The notes below the pieces were generated by a model. That model had not been told where the DNA came from. It worked only from the letters and a program-made list of their open reading frames with translations, and made no database searches. From the NCBI GenBank assembly GCA_002419145.1, contig DIFN01000043.1, forward strand, positions 1-34,746: a DNA stretch of 34,746 nt. The letters run 5' to 3'. The stretch comes from Mageeibacillus sp. UBA5747. Lineage in GTDB: Bacteria; Bacillota; Clostridia; Saccharofermentanales; UBA5734. Below are positions 8,161 through 15,888 of this stretch, piece after piece (position 1 is the stretch's first letter; the number at the start of each line of letters is the position of its first letter). Position numbers and translations under genes: made by a program.

Positions 8161-8745
8161 ATGAGTCTCGTACCAATCGTCGTCGAACAGACCAATCGTG
8201 GTGAGCGATCCTATGATATCTTTTCCCGCCTCTTAAAGGAACGCATCATCATCCTCAGCGATGAGGTCAATTCCGTGACCGCCAGTCTGGTCACCGCCCA
8301 ACTCTTGTTCCTCGAAGCCGAGGACCCAGATAAGGATATTCAGCTCTACATCAATAGCCCCGGCGGCGAAGTCACCTCCGGCTTGATGATCTATGACACC
8401 ATGCAGTACATCAAGGCCGATGTCCAGACGATCTGCATGGGCATGGCCGCCAGCATGGGCGCTTTTCTCCTGGCAGCTGGTGCGCCGGGCAAGCGTTTTG
8501 CTTTGCCCAATGCTGAGATCATGATCCATCAGCCTTCCGGTGGCGCCCAGGGCCAGGCGACCGACATCCGCATCGCGGCCGAACACATTCTCAAAATGAA
8601 GGACCGCCTCAACCGCATCCTCGCGGACCGGACCGGCCAGCCGCTGGAAAAAATTGCTGCCGATACCGAGCGCGACAACTGGATGACCGCTGACGACGCC
8701 AAACTGTATGGCATCATCGACCACATCATGGAAAAGAGGGCTTAA
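8161..8745 (+). CDS. clpP: ATP-dependent Clp protease proteolytic subunit
   Basis: The 194-residue serine peptidase forms a double heptameric barrel and degrades proteins fed by ClpX or related ATPases. The triad is visible as Ser98 in GMAASMGAF, His123 in MIHQPSGG and Asp172 in DTERDNWM. YINSPGGEVTSGLMIYDTMQ is a family hallmark. ATG 8161 is preferred over GTG 8152 because AGGAG at 8148-8152 is then 8 bases away, and the N-terminus SLVPIVVEQTNRGERSYDIF matches the usual ClpP start. clpX begins three bases after its stop. Confidence 0.97.
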   Translation: MSLVPIVVEQTNRGERSYDIFSRLLKERIIILSDEVNSVTASLVTAQLLFLEAEDPDKDIQLYINSPGGEVTSGLMIYDTMQYIKADVQTICMGMAASMGAFLLAAGAPGKRFALPNAEIMIHQPSGGAQGQATDIRIAAEHILKMKDRLNRILADRTGQPLEKIAADTERDNWMTADDAKLYGIIDHIMEKRA

Positions 8746-8748
8746 AGC

Positions 8749-10095
8749 ATGGACAATAACGGCAAAGGCAAAGGCGGCTCATCCGGAGGCCCGGGTTCCC
8801 AGCCCCCGCGCGGCAAACGCCAGTCGGGAACGGGTGATTCAGAGGCCTATGTCCCGGTTGCCTGCTCTTTTTGCGGCAAATCCGAAGGTCAAGTCAGCCG
8901 CCTGATTGCCGGGCCGGGTGTTTTCATCTGCAACGAATGCGTCAGCCTCTGCGAAGAAATCCTCAACGAAGAAGACCAGGCCTTGGAAGGGGGGCTGGCC
9001 AAGGCTCCCCAGATGGGCGAACTGATGTCCCCTGCCCGGATCAAGGAAGCGCTCGACCAGTATGTCATTGGCCAGGACAAGGCCAAAAAAGCTCTGTCCG
9101 TAGCGGTCTACAACCATTACAAGCGCGTTTATGCCGGAGCATCGAACAAAGCTGATGATGATGTGGAACTATCAAAAAGCAATATCCTGCTGATTGGCCC
9201 GACAGGCACTGGTAAGACCTTCCTGGCCCAGACGCTGGCCCGAATTCTCGACGTCCCGTTTGCCATTGCCGACGCCACGGCCCTGACCGAGGCTGGTTAC
9301 GTCGGTGAAGACGTCGAAAACATTCTTCTCAAGTTGATTCAGAATGCCGATTTTGATATCGAACGGGCCAAACGCGGCATCATCTACATTGATGAGATCG
9401 ACAAAATCGCCCGCAAGTCCGATAATCCATCGATCACGCGTGATGTCAGCGGCGAAGGTGTGCAGCAAGCCCTACTCAAGATTCTCGAGAGCACCGTGGC
9501 CAATGTCCCACCTCAAGGTGGCCGCAAACACCCGCACCAGGAGTTCATCCAGATCGACACCACCCATATCCTGTTCATTCTCGGTGGCGCTTTTGATGGC
9601 CTGGACAAGATCATCTCCCAGCGCGTCGGCAAGAAATCGATGGGCTTTGGGGCGACTGTGGAAAGCAAGCAGGAGTATGATGTCGGTGAGCTGCTCACCC
9701 AACTGATGCCCCAGGACCTGCTGAAATACGGACTGATCCCTGAATTCGTGGGCCGGATTCCTGTGGTCGTCACCCTGACTGGCCTGAATGAAGAAGCTCT
9801 GGTCCGCATCCTGCAGGAACCGCGCAACGCCCTGATCAAGCAGTACAAGAAATTATTCAACTACGATGGCGTTGAGCTGGAATTTGAACCAGATGCGATC
9901 CGGGAGATAGCCCACCAGGCGCTGGGCCGAAACACGGGCGCACGGGGTCTGCGGGCTATTCTCGAGGAAATCATGCTCGACGTCATGTTCGAGATTCCTT
10001 CCAGAAACGATGTCAGCCGCTGCATCATCACCCTCGATAATGTCTTGCGCAAGACCCCTCCGGAAGTCATCCTCAAACAGGAACTTTCCGCCTGA
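8749..10095 (+). CDS. clpX: ATP-dependent Clp protease ATP-binding subunit ClpX
   Basis: A AAA+ unfoldase that selects substrates and threads them into ClpP. The N-terminal zinc-binding domain has Cys39, Cys42, Cys61 and Cys64 (CSFCGKSEG and FICNEC). Walker A GPTGTGKT is at 150-157 and Walker B IIYIDEID has Asp215-Glu216. The ClpP-contacting IGF-type loop region appears as KKSMGFGA, and the sensor 2 motif is GARGLRAI. The first 30 residues are a Gly/Ser/Pro-rich extension. At 448 residues it is slightly longer than typical. Short spacing to clpP implies one operon. Confidence 0.97.
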   Translation: MDNNGKGKGGSSGGPGSQPPRGKRQSGTGDSEAYVPVACSFCGKSEGQVSRLIAGPGVFICNECVSLCEEILNEEDQALEGGLAKAPQMGELMSPARIKEALDQYVIGQDKAKKALSVAVYNHYKRVYAGASNKADDDVELSKSNILLIGPTGTGKTFLAQTLARILDVPFAIADATALTEAGYVGEDVENILLKLIQNADFDIERAKRGIIYIDEIDKIARKSDNPSITRDVSGEGVQQALLKILESTVANVPPQGGRKHPHQEFIQIDTTHILFILGGAFDGLDKIISQRVGKKSMGFGATVESKQEYDVGELLTQLMPQDLLKYGLIPEFVGRIPVVVTLTGLNEEALVRILQEPRNALIKQYKKLFNYDGVELEFEPDAIREIAHQALGRNTGARGLRAILEEIMLDVMFEIPSRNDVSRCIITLDNVLRKTPPEVILKQELSA

Positions 10096-10193
10096 ACAGG
10101 CCTTGTCGAAAATGAAGCGCCGGCAAACCATTGCACTGCAAGGATTTGCCGGAATCCCCTGTCGAAAATCCGCGGATTTTGACGAACGACAGG
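10096..10193 (+). ncRNA. Structured leader/3'-UTR segment with nested inverted repeats (candidate RNA element)
   Basis: Between the clpX stop and the terminator there are three nested or adjacent stems. CCGGCAAA (10120-10127) pairs with TTTGCCGG (10145-10152) and encloses TTGCA-C-TGCAA (10131-10141). The perfect 16-base palindrome AAAATCCGCGGATTTT lies at 10165-10180. The arms CCTGTCG (near 10158) and CGACAGG (10187-10193) enclose that palindrome, and the second arm overlaps the first arm of the terminator. The phrase TGTCGAAAAT occurs twice. I do not recognise a known riboswitch class. It could equally be a 3'-UTR stabilising structure. Confidence 0.35.
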
Positions 10194-10219
10194 CACCCAC
10201 AAGGGTGCCTGTTTTTTTT
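10190..10219 (+). terminator. Strong Rho-independent terminator after clpX
   Basis: CAGGCACCC (10190-10198), loop ACAA and GGGTGCCTG (10203-10211) form a perfect 9-bp stem, followed by eight Ts. It should separate the tig-clp transcripts from the pilus locus. Confidence 0.92.
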
Positions 10220-10301
10220 ATGCTGAATCTGTCCCTATCAAGCCATGATGTGCCAGGACACCGGACGTGTTCCAGGCAGCAGCAGCCCAAGGCAGGTCGG
10301 C

Positions 10302-12038
10302 ATGAAAAAAATGGATCCCCCCAAAAATTATCAGCAACCTTTGCTGTCTCCAAACCAGATGGTGATCAAGCCGGTTAACCAAGTGATTTGCCCAGAGGCT
10401 GTTTACTTGCTGGGCCAGATACGCCATCCCGCATTGCCCGCTTTGCGTGGCGTAGAGAAGATCACACTGGAAGGCCAGGCGCCACAAGATTGTTTCCTGT
10501 TTGACTTTTTACCTGGTACCAGCCTGGATCGCCTGACGCCGACCGAAAAAGCCGACTGGCCTTTGCTGGCACAAATCGAGTTTTTTGCCGAATTGGCCCG
10601 GGTGCTCGATTTCCTCCATGTCCAGTGTGAGCCAGGCTTGTTGCACTTGGACATCAAACCAGCCAACGTTCTTTTGGGACCGGATCTGAGACCTCGCCTG
10701 ATCGATTTTGGTGCCATGCAGCTGCTGGCTCATGATCCAGCCCTTGAAACATCGGTTGCCCGTGCTGATTGCTCTGGCCAGGACATCGCCTGCACACCTG
10801 CATACGCCGCACCAGAGGTCTTGCAAGGCCGCCCTGTCATGGCTTCCGATGTGTATGCCCTGGCTCTGACGCTGCTCTCTGTTCTCACAGGGATCGAATC
10901 AGGCGATGAAATCAAGTCCAGACTGCCTGAGATCCTGCGGGGAATACCTTCTCCTGTCTCCGGGGTCCTGAACCGCTGCCTGCAATCCTGCCCCCAGGAC
11001 CGCTATGCGACCGCTGGCGATCTGGCTGACGACCTGGAAAAAGCGCTGCTGCGGCTGACGGCTGATGCATCACCTCTTTTAGACTCGGAGGGCTCAGCTG
11101 CTGCCACGCTGCCAGAGCCTGAACATCTGCCGGAAACAAAACCAGAGGAGCAGCCAATCCCTCTGGATCCAGAAACTGAAGCGATTGAACCTGAATTGCC
11201 CTCGCGTCTGATCTGTATCTGGGATGGCCCTGAATTTGGCTGCGAACTGGCTGTCCAGCTGAGGCACTATTACTCCAAGGTTCTGGTCTTAGACTGCGAC
11301 TTGATGAGTCCGCAAGCGGATTTGCTGCTTGGAAAGAAGAACCGACCCAGTCTGACGGCACCCGTGAGGTCTACTGACAATTTGAATGTGGTCCTCAAGG
11401 AGGCCTTGCGCGGAACCTTAAACAGCCGTCGCCTGCGTGAACTGGCCTGGCCTTCCCTGGCAGACCAGGTAGATCTTCTGGTCTTCGGGGACAACTTGGA
11501 CGAATACGACCATATCCCGGCTGATAGCCTCCTCAAACTGCTGGAAATCGCCCGGATGAGCTACCCTGTTATTGTCATGCTGTGCAACCGGTTCATCTAT
11601 GATGCCTTCACTTGCCTGGGCCTCATGACCTCTGACCAGGTTCTGGTGCCTGTGCCGGGGCATGCCGCTGCGTTCCGATCCATGAATCGTTCGATCGACT
11701 ATCTGGCGCTGCGCCAGCAGATTGACCCTTTGCGTGTTTATTTTATAGCCTTCCCCTATGACGAACGTTCGGATCTGAGCCTGGGCACGCTGGATGTCCT
11801 GAGCCGCAACCGCCTGATTGGCAGTGTACGCACAACCCTGGAACGCCAGCGCCAGAAAGGTACTGCCAAACCCTATGCCACCCAGATCACGCCCTTCAAT
11901 GCCAAAGAATATGATGGCATCATCGCCCGGCTCGGTGCGATAGCCAGAAAGGAAACTTTGCATGCCAATCGTCACGTCACACGCCCTGTTCGCCGAACAA
12001 TACGGTTCTTATCGCGCCAGACCCATCCAGCTCAATGA
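10302..12038 (+). CDS. Ser/Thr-kinase-like domain fused to a CpaE/MinD-like domain, first gene of the tad locus
   Basis: About 578 residues. The front half resembles a protein kinase: a candidate beta-3 Lys23 (MVIKPV), a catalytic loop HLDIKPANVLL with Asp117, a DFG motif at Asp135 (LIDFGAMQ), an activation segment ending CTPAYAAPEVLQGRP, and SDVYALALTLLSVLTG. Only about 22 residues precede Lys23, so the glycine-rich loop is short or missing; ATG 10245 would add 19 residues but no clear GxGxxG. After an acidic Pro/Glu linker (about 250-310), the back half (ICIWDGPEFGCELAVQLRH, VLVLDCDLMSPQADLLLG, DQVDLLVFGDN) follows the MinD/CpaE fold, but the Walker A position lacks GKT. CpaE proteins localise Tad machines. 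The gene overlaps tadA by 77 bases. Kinase activity is unproven. Confidence 0.75.
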   Translation: MKKMDPPKNYQQPLLSPNQMVIKPVNQVICPEAVYLLGQIRHPALPALRGVEKITLEGQAPQDCFLFDFLPGTSLDRLTPTEKADWPLLAQIEFFAELARVLDFLHVQCEPGLLHLDIKPANVLLGPDLRPRLIDFGAMQLLAHDPALETSVARADCSGQDIACTPAYAAPEVLQGRPVMASDVYALALTLLSVLTGIESGDEIKSRLPEILRGIPSPVSGVLNRCLQSCPQDRYATAGDLADDLEKALLRLTADASPLLDSEGSAAATLPEPEHLPETKPEEQPIPLDPETEAIEPELPSRLICIWDGPEFGCELAVQLRHYYSKVLVLDCDLMSPQADLLLGKKNRPSLTAPVRSTDNLNVVLKEALRGTLNSRRLRELAWPSLADQVDLLVFGDNLDEYDHIPADSLLKLLEIARMSYPVIVMLCNRFIYDAFTCLGLMTSDQVLVPVPGHAAAFRSMNRSIDYLALRQQIDPLRVYFIAFPYDERSDLSLGTLDVLSRNRLIGSVRTTLERQRQKGTAKPYATQITPFNAKEYDGIIARLGAIARKETLHANRHVTRPVRRTIRFLSRQTHPAQ

Positions 12039-13242
12039 CGCGTTGCATCCAGCTTTTGAACCGCCGGCTCTGACGGATCTGATCGCCCAAGTCTCAGCCA
12101 GCGTCCTGGCATCTGAACCCGCCCTGGTCGCGGAGGTAGCTGCCGGTAAGATTGAGCGGTCCGTCTTGGAGAATCTGATCCAGAAAACCGCCGACCAGGA
12201 AAGTTTGCGAGCCGGCTACTACGCAACTGAGCTGCGCCAACAGACGATGGATTTTCTGTTTGGCTACGGTCCCTTGCAAGAATATGTCGATGATCCAGAC
12301 GTAACCGATATCGACGGTACGGGTCCCTCTGAATTCACCATCAAGCGTCACGGCCAGCGCATGCCCATACCGGTCCAGTTCAATTCGGACCGTGCTTATG
12401 ATACTTTCTGCCGTTTGATGATCATTCGCCAGGGCGGCCAGATCAATGACAATGACAGCCACTGCAGGGTGACGGATGAACGTTACCGCCTGCGCATCAA
12501 TGTCACGGTCCCGCCCCGCAGTGCGACGGTCCCGACTGTCTGCATCCGCAAACATCGCAGCATTGCCTACAACCTCGAACAGCTGGCTATGCTCGGTATG
12601 TTCCCACCGGATACAGTCCCGCTGCTCCAAGCCATCAGCAGCTCAGACCAGTCATTCCTGATCTGCGGCAAAGGGGCTTCAGGGAAAACAACCTTGCTGC
12701 GCGCCATGATCAAAGCCATGCCGCTTCTCGAGCGCGTCCTTGTGGCAGAAAGTGACAGTGAAATCTACCCGGAAAAACCCTATTGCCTGATCCACCGGAT
12801 TCGCAAGGGGCATGAAGGAGGGCTGCCCGTCACTTTGCGTGACCTCATTGCCGATGGCTTGACCATGTCTTTAGACACGTACTGCATCGGGGAAATTGTC
12901 GGTGAGGAAGCGCTGGAGTTTATCAAGGCCGCATATTCTGGTCATCGCTGTCTGGCCACCACCCATGCCGAGAGTGGCCGTGACGCACTCGAGCGATTGT
13001 TGTCGCTGGCCCGCCCAGCTACCAGTGGGGAAAGTGAAACCAGTTTGCGGGCCATGCTGGCCAAGGGTGTCGACACCGTACTCTATCTGAAAAATTTCCG
13101 TCTGGAGGAGATCTGGACCGTGACGAGCAGTCAAGACCGGGAGGAACAGTATGAAATGGATCGAATTTGGCCGCAGCCGGCGGCAAAGACTGGAAATCCT
13201 CCAGCTGACCAGTTTGCTGAACCGCTGGAGCCAAGTCCGTGA
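11962..13242 (+). CDS. tadA: TadA/CpaF-type pilus assembly ATPase
   Basis: This secretion ATPase of the VirB11/GspE superfamily powers Flp-type pilus assembly. Its 426 residues include the N-terminal FGYGPLQEYVDDPDVTDIDG motif, Walker A GKGASGKT at 236-243, the Walker B-like YCIGEIVGEEALEF and the His box CLATTHAESGRDALERL. The usual GEVRG reads GEIVG. The N-terminus (first 75 residues) is divergent. The ATG lies inside the preceding gene, and the last 92 bases overlap tadB, whose own ribosome site is inside this gene, so tight translational coupling is likely. The motor motifs are intact. Confidence 0.9.
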   Translation: MPIVTSHALFAEQYGSYRARPIQLNDALHPAFEPPALTDLIAQVSASVLASEPALVAEVAAGKIERSVLENLIQKTADQESLRAGYYATELRQQTMDFLFGYGPLQEYVDDPDVTDIDGTGPSEFTIKRHGQRMPIPVQFNSDRAYDTFCRLMIIRQGGQINDNDSHCRVTDERYRLRINVTVPPRSATVPTVCIRKHRSIAYNLEQLAMLGMFPPDTVPLLQAISSSDQSFLICGKGASGKTTLLRAMIKAMPLLERVLVAESDSEIYPEKPYCLIHRIRKGHEGGLPVTLRDLIADGLTMSLDTYCIGEIVGEEALEFIKAAYSGHRCLATTHAESGRDALERLLSLARPATSGESETSLRAMLAKGVDTVLYLKNFRLEEIWTVTSSQDREEQYEMDRIWPQPAAKTGNPPADQFAEPLEPSP

Positions 13243-13720
13243 CAACATGATCTATGCGTTTGAACGTTGCCTGGACAGTCCACTGAGCCCGGATCTGAAC
13301 GAAGCGATCCAGGTCTTGTTGACACGAATCCGGGGTGGGATGCCGCCAGATCAGGCTCTTGAAATGTTTCAAACCTATTCAGACCTGGAGTCCTTCCAGG
13401 ACCTGGTGATTGCTTTGCGCTTCAACTTCCGCCACCGGGGCCGCTTGCCGGCCTTGCTCGAACTGATGGAAATCCAGCAAAACAAGCTGGAGGAAGCCCA
13501 GAATGATCGCCGGATCAGTACCCAGTCCGATTTGCTTCTGGCAGCTTTGCTGACCGGCGCTGTCCCGATCCTGTTTGCCCTGCGCTTGTTTTCGAGTGCA
13601 GAAACGAGACAACTGTTTCGCGACCAAAGCATTGGCCTGCCTCTGCTGATTCTTGCGGCAGGTGCCTACTGTGGGGCAGTTCTGATCCTGGTCCGGGCCT
13701 ATCGGCAAATCCGGTCCTGA
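13151..13720 (+). CDS. tadB: TadB-like inner-membrane platform protein
   Basis: A 189-residue protein with a T2SSF-like cytoplasmic helical region (ALEMFQTYSDLESFQDLVIA, then LRFNFRHRGRLPALLELMEI) followed by two hydrophobic helices near the C-terminus (LLAALLTGAVPILFALRLF and LPLLILAAGAYCGAVLILV). TadB usually has extra N-terminal membrane helices, so this is a short version. A strong GGGAGGA just before ATG 13151 supports the start despite the long overlap with tadA. With TadC it is expected to form the membrane platform that couples the ATPase to the pilin. Confidence 0.8.
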   Translation: MKWIEFGRSRRQRLEILQLTSLLNRWSQVRDNMIYAFERCLDSPLSPDLNEAIQVLLTRIRGGMPPDQALEMFQTYSDLESFQDLVIALRFNFRHRGRLPALLELMEIQQNKLEEAQNDRRISTQSDLLLAALLTGAVPILFALRLFSSAETRQLFRDQSIGLPLLILAAGAYCGAVLILVRAYRQIRS

Positions 13721-13736
13721 AAGGCGGAGCAGAGAA

Positions 13737-14594
13737 ATGAGGGAAATGCTCCTGCCAATCATGCCCTATGCTCCCTGGACGGTGATCGGACTGGTCTTGT
13801 GGGCGATAGTATACCATTTGCTTCCGTTTGTGGTCTGCCGGTTTGACAGCCGTCTGGCAAGCGCTTTCCAAAAGCGGCAACCTGAACTCGATTACAGCTG
13901 GCTCAGCCGGTTGCCATCACCTTGGGTGGAATACCTGAGTCAGAGGCTTTTGACCGCTGGCTTTCGCGAACGACGATCAGTTGCCATTTATCTCCTGGCC
14001 CTGTCTGGACCAGCAATCCTGCTGGTGTTGCTGGCAACGATCCTCCGCGGTCCGATTCATCTGTATTTCCTGTCTGGTTGTCTGATCGCCATCCTCGTCA
14101 ATGGCTGGGTCACCCACCGGATCCGGCAACGGCGTCAGTCTTTCCAGCTTAGTCTGTACAAAATCTACCGATTTCTGGACTTGCAGCTGACTGCAGGTGT
14201 CAACGCCTTTGATGTGCTCAAAGGCCTGCCCGAAGCCATCCATCAGCCGTTGATCCTTCAAGATTTCCAGAGATTTTCCGCTCGTCTCGAGCTGACTCAG
14301 GATTTGGACCGGGCATTGGATGAACTGCAAGCAGCCTTTGCCGGCCCCGACATGAATCTGCTGGCCTCCCAACTGCGCAACAGCTTGCAGACCGGTGTGA
14401 TGGGCCAGACCTTCCAGCGCATGGAAAGTCTGCTATTCAATCGTCATCTCAGCTTGGTCCGGGCTCGCAGTAAACAGTTGCGCAATGAATTGCTCATTAT
14501 AGCCTTGCTGGCTCTGGTACCGATTGAAATCCTTTATCTCTACCCACTGGCCGCCCAGGCGTTGCTTTCGCTGGGCCAATTATACGGACCGTAG
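13737..14594 (+). CDS. tadC: TadC-like pilus platform protein
   Basis: 285 residues. Hydrophobic segments lie near residues 10-30, 84-100, 105-122 and at the C-terminus (ELLIIALLALVPIEILYLYP). The central region YKIYRFLDLQLTAGVNAFDVLK resembles the type II/IV secretion F domain. GGAG about ten bases before the ATG supports the start. It follows tadB by 16 bases and precedes the prepilin gene by 45, matching the tadABC-pilin order. It is inferred to pair with TadB. Confidence 0.82.
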   Translation: MREMLLPIMPYAPWTVIGLVLWAIVYHLLPFVVCRFDSRLASAFQKRQPELDYSWLSRLPSPWVEYLSQRLLTAGFRERRSVAIYLLALSGPAILLVLLATILRGPIHLYFLSGCLIAILVNGWVTHRIRQRRQSFQLSLYKIYRFLDLQLTAGVNAFDVLKGLPEAIHQPLILQDFQRFSARLELTQDLDRALDELQAAFAGPDMNLLASQLRNSLQTGVMGQTFQRMESLLFNRHLSLVRARSKQLRNELLIIALLALVPIEILYLYPLAAQALLSLGQLYGP

Positions 14595-14639
14595 CGCACA
14601 CTCTGAGGCGCCGGCAATAGATTATCAGGAGGATTGACC

Positions 14640-14897
14640 ATGTACTATCGCACATAAAACACGATCCAGGCCCTTATCAACCGTGCAGCTCGCAGCCGCA
14701 CAGCCAAACTGCCAACGCAAAGGAAATGGCGCAGACGGTCCGGCTTTGGCCTCAACGAAGTGATCGGCATCGCCATCACGGTCATGGTGGCAGCGCTGGT
14801 CGTAGCTCCGGGAATCCGAGCATTCGCGACCACCGTGTTAAGTGATATGACAACTTGGTTCGACACGATTTCGACCGAAATCTTTGCGGTGGCTTGA
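14640..14897 (+). pseudogene. Small Flp/type-IV-like prepilin gene interrupted by an in-frame TAA at codon 6
   Basis: The ATG at 14640 follows a perfect AGGAGGA (14627-14633). Five codons later comes TAA at 14655-14657, but the same frame is then open for 79 codons to TGA at 14895. The region after the stop is a textbook prepilin. A basic leader (AARSRTAKLPTQRKWRRRSG) leads to the cleavage site G35/F36, with FGLNE giving Phe at +1 and Glu at +5, then the hydrophobic core VIGIAITVMVAALVVAPG and a short tail ending EIFAVA. The mature pilin would be 50 residues. No ATG, GTG or TTG lies in frame between the stop and the cleavage motif. One change, such as CAA or AAA to TAA, explains it. A sequencing error is the main alternative. 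Confidence 0.8.
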
Positions 14898-14978
14898 TTG
14901 TAACAGGCATGATCTTGTCTGGTGAGATGACGGGGCGTCGGATGATTCATCGACGTTCGCGCTAAGGGGGGATGCCCT

Positions 14979-15371
14979 ATGATCGGCCAAGCGATTGTCC
15001 TGGCCTTGTCTCTGGTGGTCATGGTGGGGGTCAGCTTGCAGGGGATTCTGTTTGCCGTTCCGATCTTTCAACGGATCACCTTTGATGCCATTTGCCACCG
15101 TGGGTTGATGCAAATGGATCTGTCTGGCGGTATGACGGATGAGATTCAGCTGTTCCTGGAAAACAATCTGGCTCAGGCCGGATTTCAGGATATCCTCGTC
15201 CATGGCGACCGTTCCATCACCTATGGCCAGGAAATGTCGCTTTATGTTGAAGCCAGCCGGCCTGTGCGCAGCTTATCGCCAAACCTGCAGATGACACAAG
15301 AGACCCGGGCGTTTGTTTACCACGCCAGTATTTTGTCCAGGCATCTGGTCACCGCCGCAGGGATACCATGA
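14979..15371 (+). CDS. Small membrane-anchored protein of the tad locus (TadE/pseudopilin-like)
   Basis: 130 residues with an N-terminal hydrophobic helix (AIVLALSLVVMVGVSLQGIL) and an extracellular-looking remainder. No prepilin cleavage motif is seen before the helix, although a short N-terminus followed by a helix is common in pseudopilin-like Tad proteins. A good ribosome site, AAGGGGGGA, precedes the ATG. The stop overlaps the next start in ATGA. No confident family. Position in the locus suggests a minor pilus component. Confidence 0.65.
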   Translation: MIGQAIVLALSLVVMVGVSLQGILFAVPIFQRITFDAICHRGLMQMDLSGGMTDEIQLFLENNLAQAGFQDILVHGDRSITYGQEMSLYVEASRPVRSLSPNLQMTQETRAFVYHASILSRHLVTAAGIP

Positions 15372-15868
15372 CCAGGCAACGGGTGTTTTGCACCTGTGAC
15401 CGAGTGAGGCATCAAGCATCCCATGGTTCAGTAGGTCTTGTGCTGATCGTGGTCAGCCTGGCTGCTTTTCTGCTCCTGCCATTGCTGACCGGCCTGGTCC
15501 GCGTTGCCTATAGCCAGATGATGGTTTTACGGGCAGGAGCCCTGCTTGATGAGACCCTCCCTTCCGCCAGCCTGTGCCTGGACCCAGACAGGCTGGCGGA
15601 AGGTGAACTGGTTTTGGATGCTGCAGCTGTGGACGCCCAGATTCGTTCACGGCTGGCGGTAACCCTGCCCCCCGTTCTGGTGGACCGGTTGGAAGTCCTT
15701 TCTGTCAGGGTCAGTTGGCAGACCATACCCAACTCCGATCATCATTGGCTGGCGGAGCAGCAGCCGGCCCAGATCCCGGTTGTCTCCTGCACCATCAGGA
15801 TTCTGCCACTGGCAGGTGATCCTGTCCGGCTGACTCGATCGGTGAAATTGCTGCAAACCCCGGAATAA
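15368..15868 (+). CDS. TadE/TadG-like single-pass membrane protein
   Basis: 166 residues. After a short Cys-containing basic N-terminus comes HGSVGLVLIVVSLAAFLLLP, which resembles the RGSVTVEF-type start plus helix of TadE/TadG proteins. The extracellular part contains VLDAAAVDAQIRSRLAVTLP and no clear enzymatic motif. It is translationally coupled to the gene before through ATGA. Probably a minor pilin or pilus-associated factor; this rests on context and topology only. Confidence 0.6.
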   Translation: MTRQRVFCTCDRVRHQASHGSVGLVLIVVSLAAFLLLPLLTGLVRVAYSQMMVLRAGALLDETLPSASLCLDPDRLAEGELVLDAAAVDAQIRSRLAVTLPPVLVDRLEVLSVRVSWQTIPNSDHHWLAEQQPAQIPVVSCTIRILPLAGDPVRLTRSVKLLQTPE

Positions 15869-15888
15869 CCTGATCCCCGGAGGGAACG

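Noticed and set aside
10120..10152. Possible c-di-GMP riboswitch because of the GGCAAACC phrase
   Set aside because: The rest of the GEMM consensus, including the GGGACGCAAAGC core, is absent.
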